The notes below the pieces were generated by a model that saw only the letters and a program-made list of their open reading frames with translations, ran no database searches and was not told where the DNA came from. The position numbers and the translations under genes were made by a program. Positions 54,328 to 64,000 of a DNA stretch of 64,000 nt are shown piece after piece (the stretch's first letter is position 1; each line of letters opens with the position of its first letter). This DNA is from Ephydatia muelleri (lineage: Eukaryota; Porifera; Demospongiae; Spongillida; Spongillidae), in contig JABACO010000001.1 of NCBI GenBank assembly GCA_013339895.1, forward strand, positions 18,211,370-18,275,369, in the 5' to 3' direction.

Positions 54328-54960
54328 GCATGTGCTATGAGTTTCATGGCTTTATCCTGCTCATTTTTTGTGAGAGGCGGGATTTGGGATGTAAAATACT
54401 GCTCCAGCTGCGATTTCTTGGCTGTTAGAATTGTCTTTTCTTTTTTGGAACAAACTACTGAGTCTTCTTTCTTTAATTGATCCTTGTGATTCCACTCGGC
54501 TGAGGCTTGTCAGCAGGTGATGATGCTTTCAACAACAATGAGAACTGGTGGTCCTCTAGTTTCTTTAACAGTACCCTTTGGTGGACGGGTGAGGCTGTGA
54601 TAGCATCCACAGATATTACTTCAGACAGGGAGATTATGCCTTATATTTGTGTCCCATAAAACAAACATCAGTCCTAATAAGATCTTTTTATCCCCTTCGG
54701 AAGCAATTCATTACTTAAAACAAAAGCTTACATATAATTAAGTGGCCAGAAAGCAATAGGCCTGTGGTGAAGTACTAAAATTAATGTATCATTAACTCCA
54801 ATACTCCTAAATCAAAGTTCAACTTGACTTGTGACTTATTTTACATCTTGCAGCACTCTTTCAGGCGGGAGCATGCCGAATAGTTCAAGAGAGCTGACAC
54901 TGAATCACCAACATGGTTCTTCCATCAGTGAGACTCTACAAGGCTGAGAAGACATGAAGG
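54328..54960. other. No gene recognised
   Basis: AT-rich sequence; no structured feature seen. Confidence 0.4.
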
Positions 54961-55043
54961 TCAAGAACATAGAATTTTCAGATACATAAAACACATACAT
55001 ACATGTACATACACATACATGTATGCACACATATTTATATATA

Positions 55044-55570
55044 TGGGACAGTTTCCACAAAATTGCCCCTCAAAATTCCCTTGCGTTTGAATCGCTATAT
55101 AACTTCCAAACGGTTAAGGCTATTGACTTCTTATTCTCAACACTTCATACTACAACCATTTCTGTATGGTGAAATACGTTTTGGGGAATTGCAATGTATG
55201 ATACCCCACTAGGTTCAAACCCGCCAAATACCTTTCGGTTCTCCTGTAATCAAATCGCTTTTAAAACTCGGTTTGTGGGTACAGAGGTTCCTGTACCTAT
55301 CGCAGCAATTGTGTCCCGCCATATCAAGCGGGAAAATGTGCATGTAGGGACCTCTCTATTTACAAACCAGATTTGATTACTCCTACCAAAAGTTATGGTA
55401 GGTTTGAACCCAGTGGGTATTGGACGTTGCAATACTTGCACCAGAGATAATCTATGTATTATCTCTGCTTGCACAGTCAAGTGCAAGGCCCCCAAAATGT
55501 ATGAAGGTTGAAAATAGGAAGTCGATAGCGTTAATCATTCGAAAGTTACAATGATTCAAACTCAAAGAAT
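55044..55570. mobile_element. Large foldback element (diverged, ~530 bases)
   Basis: Begins TGGGACAGTTTCCACA. Arms pair loosely through 'cgtttgaatcgctat', 'ggttcaaacc' and 'acctct' segments around a centre near 55310. The right end is cut by the MITE at 55571. It resembles the large foldback at 43093 in plan. Confidence 0.6.
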
Positions 55571-55822
55571 TGGGACAGTTTCCGCGAAAATTGCCCCACG
55601 GTTAAAATGTTATAAAAATGCATCGCGTTTGAATCGCTATAACGTCCCAACGGATAACGCTATCGACTTCCTATTTTCTACACGTCATAGTAATATGGTG
55701 TAGTATGAAGTGTTAAAAATAGGAAGTCGATAGCGTTATCCGTTGGGAGGTTATAGCGATTCAAACGCGATGCATTTTTATAACATTTTAACCGTGGGGC
55801 AATTTTCGCGGAAACTGTCCCA
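55571..55822. mobile_element. 252-base foldback MITE (copy 2)
   Basis: Arms start TGGGACAGTTTCCGCGAAAA and pair over about 115 bases around a loop near 55695. Same length and arms as 43132-43383. Confidence 0.9.
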
Positions 55823-55835
55823 TTTTTATAACATT

Positions 55836-56087
55836 TGGGACAGTTTCCGCGAAAATTGCCCCACGGTTAAAATGTTATAAAAATGCATCGCGTTTGATAC
55901 GCTATAACTTCCCAATTAATAACGCTATCGACTTCCTATTATCAACACTTCATACTACACCATTTGACTGTGAAGTGTTGAAAATAGGAAGTCGATAGCG
56001 TTATCCGTTGGAAAGTTATAGCGATTCAAACGCGATGCATTTTTATACCATTTTAATCGTGGGGCAATTTTCGCGGAAACTGTCCCA
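55836..56087. mobile_element. 252-base foldback MITE (copy 3)
   Basis: Same family as copy 2, separated from it by only 13 bases that themselves look like MITE sequence. The right end is followed by a partial further end at about 56120-56152. Confidence 0.9.
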
Positions 56088-56231
56088 TTTTATACAGTCA
56101 TGTATTATATAATAATTATATGCGATGGGCCGTTTTCGTGGAAACTGTTCCATATGTGTATGTACATGTACCTGCATGTACATACACATATGGGGGAGAA
56201 ATTCAAATGTTATAGTTGACACAAATCTTAT

Positions 56232-57001
56232 GCACCTCAACTTAAAGTCGGACTAACTGTTGCAAAGTGTGGAATCCGCTTTAATAAGGCATTCATTTTC
56301 AATGGAAAGGTCAATAAAGTGCGTACCGCCAGTGTGTGACTGCTATTGTACATTTGATGCTTCCACCGTTTGTACCAGACTTTACCATTCATGTAGATAG
56401 TTTAGAGATCAATGACGTTACCTCACTATGTGTAAGCTCTTATCAGGCCCATAGCCAGGGGGAAGGGGGGGGGGGGATCCCCTCTCCCCCGTTCGATGTT
56501 TGAGTTCCGCCTACTTATAAAAATGCATTAGGCCCGAAGGTGTCTCGCTTTTCGTATTTGACCCGCTAAACGCGAGGAGGACCTGATGGACTTACCTCCC
56601 CTCCCCCCCCCCCCCCCACCTCAACTTAAAGTCGGACTAACTGTTGCAAAGTTAAAAGTGTGTATTCTTTAATAAGGCATTACTTTTCAATGGGAAAGGT
56701 CAATAAAGTGTATGACTGCTATTGCTATAGTACAATTGATGCTTCCACCGTTAGTACCAGACGTTACCATACATGCATGTAGATAGTTTAGAGATCTATA
56801 CATGTATGTGTAAGCTCTTATCAGGCCCATAGCCAGGGAGGGAATCCCCCCCCCCCCCCCCCCCCCCCCCCGTTGGATGCTTGACTTCCGCCTCTTCTAG
56901 TTGTGGTACCTGTACTTATAAAGATGCATTGGGCCCGAAGGTGTCTCGCTTTTCGTATTTGGCCCGCTAAACGCGAGGGGAACCTGACGGACTTCCCTCC
57001 C

Positions 57002-57030
<29 letters not shown>
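56232..57030. repeat. ~390-base direct tandem duplication with poly-C ends
   Basis: Units from 56232 and 56622 both run 'cctcaacttaaagtcggact' ... 'gcccatagccagg' ... 'ggtgtctcgcttttcgtatt' ... and end in poly-C (about 56594-56618 and 57003-57034). A further poly-C run lies inside each unit (56466 poly-G, 56847-56871 poly-C). The last ~100 bases (57035-57132) repeat part of the unit again. Confidence 0.9.
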
Positions 57031-57034
<4 letters not shown>

Positions 57035-57132
57035 ACTGCTCTCGTATTTGGGCCGCCGGATAAATGCTTTCAGAAGTATTAATCGATTCCCCCCCCCCCC
57101 ATCCCCCCCGCCTAACTTCCTGGCTACGGGCC

Positions 57133-57915
57133 TGCTTATATGTGCTAACGCTCCAGTATAGTACAGTTACACAACCATTTAGTCTATTACGGACGTAGCT
57201 ACTGTAATCATGTGCGTGTCACATTCATGCTAACCTAGGACTCTGAGACTTGCAAGATGCTTCCGTATGAAGACAGGTTGGTTGTCATGCCCAGGCACTC
57301 CTGTGTTCTATAAGTGGCAAACTCCTCTGTGTAATCGCCACCTCCGTCTTTGCAACATGAGTATTCCCAATTAGTGCCCACTCTTACAAGGGGTCATGCT
57401 AAGTCAGTACATGTACATATTGGTCATTAATACGACATCAAAAAACAACCAGGTCTGGGCACGGCTGACTGACGATAGGGTGGCACGTGATGATCGTGGT
57501 AGGCACATTGAATGTGCGGTGTATCTAACTCACCATTCAAGGGAAGTGCGATTTGAAGGCCCTAAGCTCTGAAAAAATAATGATAAATAATGCATTGATT
57601 ACTCTCATGTAATCCGTGAGCAGGTAAGGAAAGTATCCTTTGGTTTGGAAACTATTGATGACTGAATAAGGAAATGAGATAAAATGGGACATTGGAAACC
57701 TTGCATAATTAATGTGGAAGTGCGGATATAGGTATTTAAGTTGCGAAAAACTACACAAAATAGGTCAACTAGTCACCACATTGCAGATCCGAGAGCAGCT
57801 AGTCAATATTTGGTTTTTTTCTGCAGTTAGCTGCAGTTTTCTGAATGCGTCCATACATTTTCTATGGACATTGAATTACGCAATGATCAAATACCGCGTA
57901 ATCCTTTTGACCGCC
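57133..57915. other. No gene recognised
   Basis: Intergenic; short frames only. Confidence 0.4.
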
Positions 57916-58199
57916 AGTTTCTCGATATGAGGAGCTAGCAACACCCAAACTATTAATGCACCGGTCGTAGAAAAAGCGATTACCCCTGAAGGTAGCCTTC
58001 CAACAGTCGATAGATCGCAAACTTCGACTTGTGCCCAACCAGGAAACACTGAAAGACAGGACAACGCAGCGCCATGCGCCACATCAACATCCGATGACGG
58101 AAACCCATCTATTCCCCTACCAAACACTGATATTCCACTCCGCCGTTCGTCCCGTCGCCGAAACCCGACAGAGTTTTACGGAACTTAAGGAGGGAGAGA
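57916..58199 (+). pseudogene. 3' tail of a gypsy polyprotein plus polypurine tract
   Basis: The frame reads Ser/Thr/Pro-rich sequence ending IPLRRSSRRRNPTEFYGT and a TAA, the basic tail seen at the end of gypsy polyproteins. It is followed directly by AAGGAGGGAGAGA, a polypurine tract, and TGTAATG, an LTR-like start at 58200. The rest of that element is missing. Confidence 0.65.
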
Positions 58200-58309
58200 T
58201 GTAATGTATATCAGCAAGCGCGTGCGGGAATTAGAAAGAACTTGACGATGTCATTGTGCATTCCTTATGTCCATATACGTAAGTGGGATCTTGTCACGTG
58301 GGCCAGTCA

Positions 58310-59188
58310 TATTGTACATTGTGTCGTGTCGAGTTGGCTTGGTCATTTGTGGCGCATTCCATCCATCTTTCCGAATCCGCGAATGCACTACATTGTTACA
58401 GACTACTATTCACGATACCCGGAAGTGCTTAAATTAAGAGATATCACAGCAAAAGGGGTCATTGACGCAATATGTTCACGAAATGGTATTCCTGAAGCAT
58501 TTGCTTCTGATAATGGCCAACAGTACTCCTCAGAACTGTTTGCATTATTTGCAGTAGAATACAATTTCATGCATGTGACAAGCAGCCCTCACTTTCCCAG
58601 GAGCATTGGGCATACTAAAAGATCAGTGCAAACTGTCAAGAATATTTTGAGGAAGTAAGAGGACCCCTTATTGGCAATGCTTATCTATCGATCAACCCGT
58701 TGTGTAAACTTTCACCTGCTGAACTTCTAATGGGAAGGAGACTGCGTACTAACCTTCCCTTACTCCCAGAACAATTGAAGCCTAAGTGGCCATCCTGAAG
58801 GAGTTCCGAATACAAGATGACAGAAAGAAGAACAATGGCAAGATAAATTATGCCGTGCGACACCAGATTCATTAACTTTCCCAAATCCTAGATGATACTG
58901 CCGTATGAATTACTGGTAAGAAACATCAGCCAACGCTGGGCATGCAGAGTGATAGAGCCAGCAGCAGCACCCCCGCTCCTACATTGTCACTACTGAAGAC
59001 TGTGGACAGTTAAGACGCAATCGCCAACATCTAAATGTCATTCCTTAGAACCCCAAAAAATTCACAAGCCAGGAAGATGTGACACAACAGAAGCTACCCT
59101 CAGAAACACAAGCAGAGACAAAGCATAGTGAACCAAAACAAGTACAAAGGTCACACCAAATGATGACACGTTCTCAACCAGGAGCCGG
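58310..59188 (+). pseudogene. Gypsy integrase fragment
   Basis: The frame reads IVTDYYSRYPEVLKL (Asp), ASDNGQQYSSELF (Asp), then PRSIGHTKRSVQTVK, where the family Glu position reads Lys. Broken frames continue with AELLMGRRLRTNLP-like sequence and a tail with MMTRSQPG. After the Ginger element at 59189-61869 the tail resumes at 61870 and is followed by a purine tract and a TGTGGTGC LTR-like start at 61936. Confidence 0.7.
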
Positions 59189-59612
59189 TGTACTAGTGAA
59201 AATTGCCCCCCCTAAAAAATGTCCCCCCGGACATTTTTCCCTTAGGGAAAAGTGTCTCCCCTTACTGAAAAGTGTCTCCCTGTAGGGGGACACTTTTCAC
59301 TAGTGCAAAATATCCCCCAGGATATATTATTATTGGATGCGAAGAAATCATACCGCTTTGTAATTGTCATGCATCGAGCCAGGTATGTAGATTTATTATT
59401 TTATGTATTAGTATTACATCTATCAGTTTTGGCTTAATACATTCTTTTCAAGGGCAAGAGGTTCAAATCTGTTAATGAGACAAGCAGCCACATGTATTGC
59501 AGACCCAGATGAAGTTTTCTTCTTCCCAAGCTGCTTTTGGTGCTTTGACACAATTTTCATGGTACCACTCTCCACATGCATGACAACATATCATGTTGCC
59601 ATATTCTGGAAG

Positions 59613-60214
59613 TCAGCACAGGCAGATGATATCAATTGTTACTTCTGTATGAATCTTTGGGACCTTCCTTTTGCTGTAGCAGGGAAAGGAAGTTATGCAC
59701 CTATTCTCCAAGCAACTAACAATGTGGCTGCGAAGTTTCTTTTGACAGTATGTTATTGCAGCTGGATTTTCCCCACTGCATAATGAAGTAGCAAAGGCCA
59801 GAGCAAAAGCTCCACAGTCACTGCTTCCTCTTTGTCTTTGAACAGCTGGATAGACAACCTTTATTTCACGTTGACTGTGGCACAGTATAGCCGCTATCTG
59901 TTTGATGCAACTATCAGATACAGTGTGAAACAAGCTGTCATAAACATAAACACAGTTGCCTGCGGGGCAATCAATGTTCGATACAGTTACCCAATGGTGC
60001 TCAGCCTGCAGATAAAGGACCTGAACAAATTCTTTCCTTTGTACTTCAAATGCTAAGACTTGCCCCAGCACAGGAGGTTGAAGGCCACCAATCTCTGGAT
60101 GTGTTTCTTTGAGGAGGCATCGAACTGCATTAATGACTCCATCACCCAGCCATCCATCAGTTTCATTTAGACAGGCATGATCACACTCATAAAGTTCAAA
60201 CTCACTAATTCACT
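59613..60214 (-). CDS. Ulp1-like (C48) cysteine protease of the Ginger element
   Basis: After a stop at about 60220 the frame is open for ~200 codons: ELYECDHACLNETDGWLGDG, VINAVRCLLKE, EHHWVTVSNIDC (His), VYVYDSLF (Asp), VQRQRGSSDCGAFALAFATS (Gln and Cys), and a C-terminal tail. The WLGDGVIN start and the H-D-Q-C order match Ulp1/SENP-type proteases. In transposons such proteases accompany integrases, and the role is unknown. The catalytic residues look intact. Exons upstream (60430-60900) link it to the integrase tail. Confidence 0.75.
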
Positions 60215-60429
60215 CTTGTTTTCCCTTCACTATTAATTTAAAAGAGTACCTACATGCTATAGAGCATAAGATAAAAGGTACTATCTTTCCTTCATCAGAC
60301 ATTATTTCTTTGCTGCTGCTATGAACAACTTCAACTGATGATGATGCTACTGCATTGTTGTGGGATAACTTGCTGTCTTTTTGGAGGGAATGAAGAATGA
60401 AGAGGTTAATAGTTGTGCATAAAATAGAT

Positions 60430-60900
60430 TGTCATATATGTTTACCAATTTCATAGACAGCTTCAGTGATAGCAGATGGTATTTCTGATGTTGAAGAAGG
60501 ACTCGGAATACCCTCCACTGTAAATCTGAGTACTTGAAGCAAATCCATGTTCTTCATTGAAATTGCCTTCAACGTCACGCAAGAACAAAATTTCAAAATC
60601 CCTGTTCGTGTATTTTTTTGCTGTGACGTACATTCCATCAGAAGATGCTAGATCACATCCAGAGCTTTGATCAATAACAGTTTCTGCAGCTTTCTCAGAT
60701 TTCACCACAGTACCAGAAAACATGGAAGTTCTAGTAAGATTAGCAGGACTCCCTGATAACTTTTCTTGGCTGCAAGGTATTCAGTTTTGGCATCTACTGA
60801 CATTTGAGAACTTTTCAATTGTTTCTTGTGCTTGGTCACTTTTGATTTCAGAAACACCTTGAGCCTAAAATTATGAGACCATAGTAAAGAAGAGCTGAAA
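60430..60900 (-). other. Linker exons between integrase and protease
   Basis: Frames with SQMSVDAKTEYLAAKKSYQG and SSDGMYVTAKKYTNRDFEIL fill the gap between the integrase tail and the protease on the same strand. They look coding, but frames change and I do not recognise a domain. Confidence 0.4.
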
Positions 60901-60914
60901 ATGCACATTACATG

Positions 60915-61640
60915 TACCTGCAACCATTTACACATTTTTTGAGATTTTTTCCTGTCGAAGGGTTTTGCAGTTTATAGACTCCTTTCTCAAGTATCTGTAC
61001 AACTTTGTATGGTCCAAGCCAACGTTGGGCCATTTTGTCCCCTTTTTTTGAATCTTTAGCACTTTTACGCATCAAAACTAAGGCTCCAATTGCAAGTTCC
61101 TACATGGGACAACACATAAATATTATGCTTTTTTCTCAGAGTTATGCTGCTACATTACCTTTTTGCGAAAATGTCGTTTGTCATAGTACTCTTTTTGTCG
61201 TGTTTGAGCTCTCTTGATATTTTTAGCAGCATTAGAGAACAAAGTTTTCTTCATCCTTAGCATCTTGCCACACATGGCTTCAACATCGGCACTGTCATTG
61301 TTAGTAGCAAGATGAATCACTGCTGTTGAGTTCTTTTCAATGGGTAGAACAGGTTTCCTAAAATAGCATATCATACTACACGCTAAATGTTATACTCAAG
61401 CGTGAAAGGAAATACCTGCAGTACATGAGTTCAAATGGTGTTACATTTGTTGAATGGTGCCTGAGGTCCTGTATGCAAGTAGTACACCATCTATATATTC
61501 ATCCCAGTTGTCTTGCTCCTAGTTCACCAATTTTACTAGGCAACGCCCTTTTCTTGTCATTTTCATTGATGATCGCTGGATATACATGTTCGTACAAAAA
61601 CTTGTACAAAGCATCGTACTCGTCATCGCCTTCCATTTCC
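60915..61640 (-). pseudogene. Integrase of the Ginger element, catalytic core missing
   Basis: The N-terminal part (about 61640-61530) reads ALYKFLYEHVYPAIINENDK, typical of the start of KRBA2-like integrases. It jumps straight to the region after the core: YIDGVLLAYRTS, then in another frame NVTPFELMYC (about 61490-61420). Next comes an exon with PVLPIE and KNIKRAQTRQKEYYDKRHFR (61374-61150), and another with KMAQRWLGPYKVVQILEKGVY (about 61102-60915). The zinc domain and the D,D,E core are absent, so this copy cannot transpose itself. Confidence 0.7.
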
Positions 61641-61925
61641 AACGTTGAACACGTGGGTAGACATGAGCAGCGCATGCGCTTGCATCTTATTTATCCAAAA
61701 CCAATTTTGGATTGGTGAAATGGGGGGGAACACTTTTCACTAAGGGGGACACTTTTCACTAAGGGGGACACTTCCCCCTAAGCGAAAAGTGTCCGGGGGA
61801 CATATTTTTTCCCTAGGGTAATATGTCCGAGGGGACAGTTTACCAGGGGGGACAATTTTCACTGCTACACCGGTATTCATCCTCCTGAGTGATATGGAAT
61901 GGTTGTTTCTACTTCCTGATCTGTG

Positions 61926-62250
61926 GAAAGGGAGATGTGGTGCAAACTGTACGCTATGCATGATTATTAATGCATGTGTGAGATGTATAGAACTGTGTGA
62001 TTATTATGAGAGGTTGTCAAACGCTACATGTTGTATAGTATGCATACCCATCCAAGTTCTTGGCATTTTCATTACTTGTTTAATTGATGCTTACGCCTTT
62101 CAGCTGCCTGTGTGGCTGATCCTGCCCTCACACTTGCTTCTGATAAAACAGATGAGTTACGTTTAGCGGAGATGTGATGGCGAGATCAAGAGCACTCGGT
62201 GTGCCGGTTGACAACATCACCCATCGAGTATAGACCCCTTTTCATGTGTC
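61926..62250 (+). repeat. Probable 3' LTR remnant of the split gypsy element
   Basis: A purine tract GAAAGGGAGA (61926-61935) precedes TGTGGTGCAAAC. The end of the LTR is not defined because no second copy lies in the window. Confidence 0.45.
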
Positions 62251-62687
62251 ATGTGACCATCCATGATCCGACACACGTTACTGTCACAATATAAATTAAT
62301 ACACGTCCGCCATGTTGGTGCACATGCAGCTTTTACGAAACTATCCGAGTGACGAAAAAGGTCTATACGTGCACGTAGAATCAACTGAACGGAATGCGGT
62401 GGGAAAGGGGTAATTTCAGAGCACGAAATCAAATGATACAAAAGAAAGCAAAAGCATGTAGCTCTTTGAACGCCAAATGCATATATACATGCATTCTCAC
62501 ATTATTAACTCTTTGAACGCCAAGTGATACATGTATATGCACGCATACATACATGAGTTAGATATTGCGTGCAAAAATGTGTTGATCAGTCATAGCTCAA
62601 TGATGCATGCATATGCTTGCTGCACTTTTAACCTTATAAGTCCACGTACCAAGTAATTATGTTTCCTCTCACACTGGCTAATTAACC
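62251..62687. other. No gene recognised
   Basis: Contains the phrase 'ctttgaacgccaa' twice (about 62463 and 62511) and CATGCATA-rich stretches. Confidence 0.45.
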
Positions 62688-63336
62688 CCCATTATTCAGA
62701 TGACCTCACTTGACTTCACTAATGCATCACTTCAATACTCCAAGAACAAGAATGTGTAGCCCAGATCAGTGTAGTATATCATGCCTGTTCATTCACCCCG
62801 TTCACCAGTTCATATTACGGGTTGTTGCAACAAAAGGGGCCAGCAGGTTATAATGAACACACAAAATATTCTTACACCAGGACCACATATTTGTATGACT
62901 AGTTATGGGGTTACATGCATGTCAGTATTGCACTTGTATGGTATTTTGATCAACACGGTATAAGACATAGTGCTGCATGAATGGTGAGGCAGATAATTCT
63001 AGTTTTGTGAGCATGCATATTGATATGGTCTTGGCGTTCAAAGATATAAATCGCCATATAGTCATGCAACATACTGACATGCATGTAACCACATAGATGT
63101 TAAAGTAATATAAAAAAGTGTCAACCCATGTGGGGGTGTATGCACATCTTGTGTGTCCATTATTACCAAGCATGTATGTATTATGGTTATAACAACCCAT
63201 ACGGATTATAAACTGGCAAAAGGCCCGGAGGAGGTAACTGGCATTTGAAACATAATGCACTACACTGATATGGGTTACGCATTCCTGTATTGGGAGTATT
63301 GGCGTGATGCATTAGTGAAGTCATCTGAATAATGGG
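62688..63336. mobile_element. Long foldback element (~650 bases)
   Basis: Outer arms pair (CCCATTATTCAGATGAC inward against GTCATCTGAATAATGGG). Inner segments pair as well: 'gttacatgcatgtcagtatt' near 62911 with its complement near 63070, and 'gggttgttgcaac'-like near 62820 with 'gttataacaaccc' near 63185. The arms are interrupted by small differences. It encodes nothing recognisable. Confidence 0.75.
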
Positions 63337-63442
63337 TTCTTGAGAGTTGCAGAACCAAGCATGTCACATGTACTTATATGGTTACAAGTGCAGCAAGCAT
63401 TTGCATGCATCATGAAGCCTTTGTGATCAACACTTAAGAGTT

Positions 63443-63554
63443 ACCATGCGGGTTTAGTGCCCTATAAATAGTCATGCACGCATATGACATGCTCAGCATG
63501 CTGAGCATGTCATATGCGTGCATGACTATTTATAGGGCACTAACCCGCATGGTT
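63443..63554. repeat. Near-perfect 112-base palindrome
   Basis: Arms of 56 bases meet at 63498/63499 (GCTCAGCATG|CTGAGC) with one extra T in the left arm. It would form a loopless cruciform. The first ATG of the oxidase-like frame lies at its right edge. Confidence 0.92.
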
Positions 63555-64000
63555 AAGACCCCTACTAGCGCTAGTTGTTGCGCACAGTTTAAGGTGAGTG
63601 CAGATCGTTATGCGCACTGCGAACCAGATTGGATCACCGCGTCAGGCTATCCTAAGCCTAACCCAGATGCATCAAAGCCTAACCCAGATGCATCAAAGAT
63701 TCGGAGTACTCCATCAAGCGAACCTGCAGAGACTAAACCGATTATGCAAACGGACGGCATGAAGGAGTTCTATCTGGACATCGTTTATCATGGACTCCAT
63801 TACGCATATATAAAGTACAGGGGAGAAATGAAGTTATTGGAAACTGTCAAGGCCCCTAAACCTGGATCGAAAACAACCAAACCGAAAAAAGTGGTCATCG
63901 TTGGGGCAGGCGTGGCAGGTCTTGCAGCCGCATACGAGTTAGTTCGAGCTGGTCACGACGTGCAAATCCTGGAAATGCAACAGAGAGTCGGAGGTAGAAT
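63549..64000 (+). CDS. FAD-dependent L-amino-acid/monoamine oxidase-like protein, 5' part
   Basis: Open from the ATG at 63549 to the window edge (150 codons, no stop). After an unremarkable start ([14 protein letters not shown]) come a duplicated KPNPDAS unit and [15 protein letters not shown]. The dinucleotide-binding motif follows, [18 protein letters not shown] (GxGxxG), then [11 protein letters not shown]. The last pieces are the ADP-binding beta-alpha-beta fold and the GG-R motif of flavin amine oxidases. These enzymes oxidise amines or amino acids with release of hydrogen peroxide; which substrate applies here cannot be told. No signal peptide is evident with this start. A later Met (near 63736) is an alternative. 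The protein continues outside the window. Confidence 0.75.
   Translation, partial: MVKTPTSASCCAQFKVSADRYAHCEPDWITASGYPKPNPDASKPNPDASKIRSTPSSEPAETKPIMQTDGMKEFYLDIVYHGLHYAYIKYRGEMKLLETVKAPKPGSKTTKPKKVVIVGAGVAGLAAAYELVRAGHDVQILEMQQRVGGR

Larger units (their letters stand above)
59189..61869 (-). mobile_element. Ginger-type DNA transposon, internally deleted
   Basis: The ends are TGTACTAGTGAAAATTG (59189) and its inverted counterpart ending CTACA (61869). CCGG is duplicated on both sides (59185-59188 and 61870-61873). As I recall, Ginger elements make 4-bp duplications and favour CCGG. The subterminal regions are rows of GGGGGACACTTTTCACTAA-type words. On the minus strand the element encodes integrase pieces and a Ulp1-like protease. 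Confidence 0.8.

Noticed and set aside
56821-57036. Glycine-rich minus-strand frame
   Set aside because: Translation of poly-C tracts in the tandem duplication.
63549-64000. Bacterial origin of the oxidase-like gene
   Set aside because: The fold is universal; nothing in composition or context marks transfer, and it lies next to animal-type foldback elements. It remains untested.

Overview
This is animal nuclear DNA from a repeat-rich intergenic region, not bacterial and not viral. The genes have introns of roughly 60-420 bases with GT..AG ends. A GPCR fragment and the start of a flavin amine-oxidase-like gene are metazoan in style. The transposon mix (Tc1/mariner-like, Harbinger with a MADF/BESS partner, hAT, Ginger with a Ulp1-type protease, gypsy elements with very short LTRs, many foldback MITEs) fits a marine invertebrate. 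My best guess is a sponge, but the window does not prove it.

Layout. 1-3 kb: no gene, one foldback repeat, a poly-C tract. 3-6 kb: broken copy A of a ubiquitin-like-domain gene, minus strand. 6-7 kb: a decayed zinc-finger/PHD pseudogene. 7.5-9.3 kb: a 1.8-kb TIR transposon, dated by its empty site at 32.84 kb. 9.3-11.5 kb: a duplicated block and a decayed lysine-rich repeat protein. 11.7-15.2 kb: an intact mariner-like transposon with kilobase-long inverted repeats. 15.4-18.2 kb: a Harbinger element whose two genes are interlocked on opposite strands. 18.3-19.2 kb: a proline-rich/RGG-rich exon. 20.2-22.5 kb: intact copy B of the ubiquitin-like gene. 23.8-28.2 kb: a decayed gypsy element inserted in the flank of copy B. 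29.1-33 kb: a non-autonomous hAT-like element, microsatellites and transposon scraps. 34.3-36.6 kb: intact copy C. 40-43 kb: a hAT pseudogene carrying a second hAT derivative, which carries a MITE. 43.1-48.4 kb: a large foldback element split by a MITE and by a gypsy element with identical LTRs. 48.7-49.3 kb: a frameshifted GPCR fragment running into a PHD finger. 50-57 kb: mostly repeats and a BED zinc finger. 57.9-62 kb: gypsy 3' ends, one split by a Ginger element. 63.5 kb to the end: the 5' part of an L-amino-acid/monoamine-oxidase-like gene.

The only host-like coding units I would defend as functional are copies B and C (583 aa each: possible N-myristoylation start, ubiquitin-like domain, then a long helical region I cannot assign) and the oxidase gene running off the right edge. 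The rest is mobile DNA. Target-site duplications and matching empty sites let several insertions be ordered: the ubiquitin-like block was duplicated first, then the 1.8-kb TIR element and the gypsy element entered single copies of the duplicated blocks.
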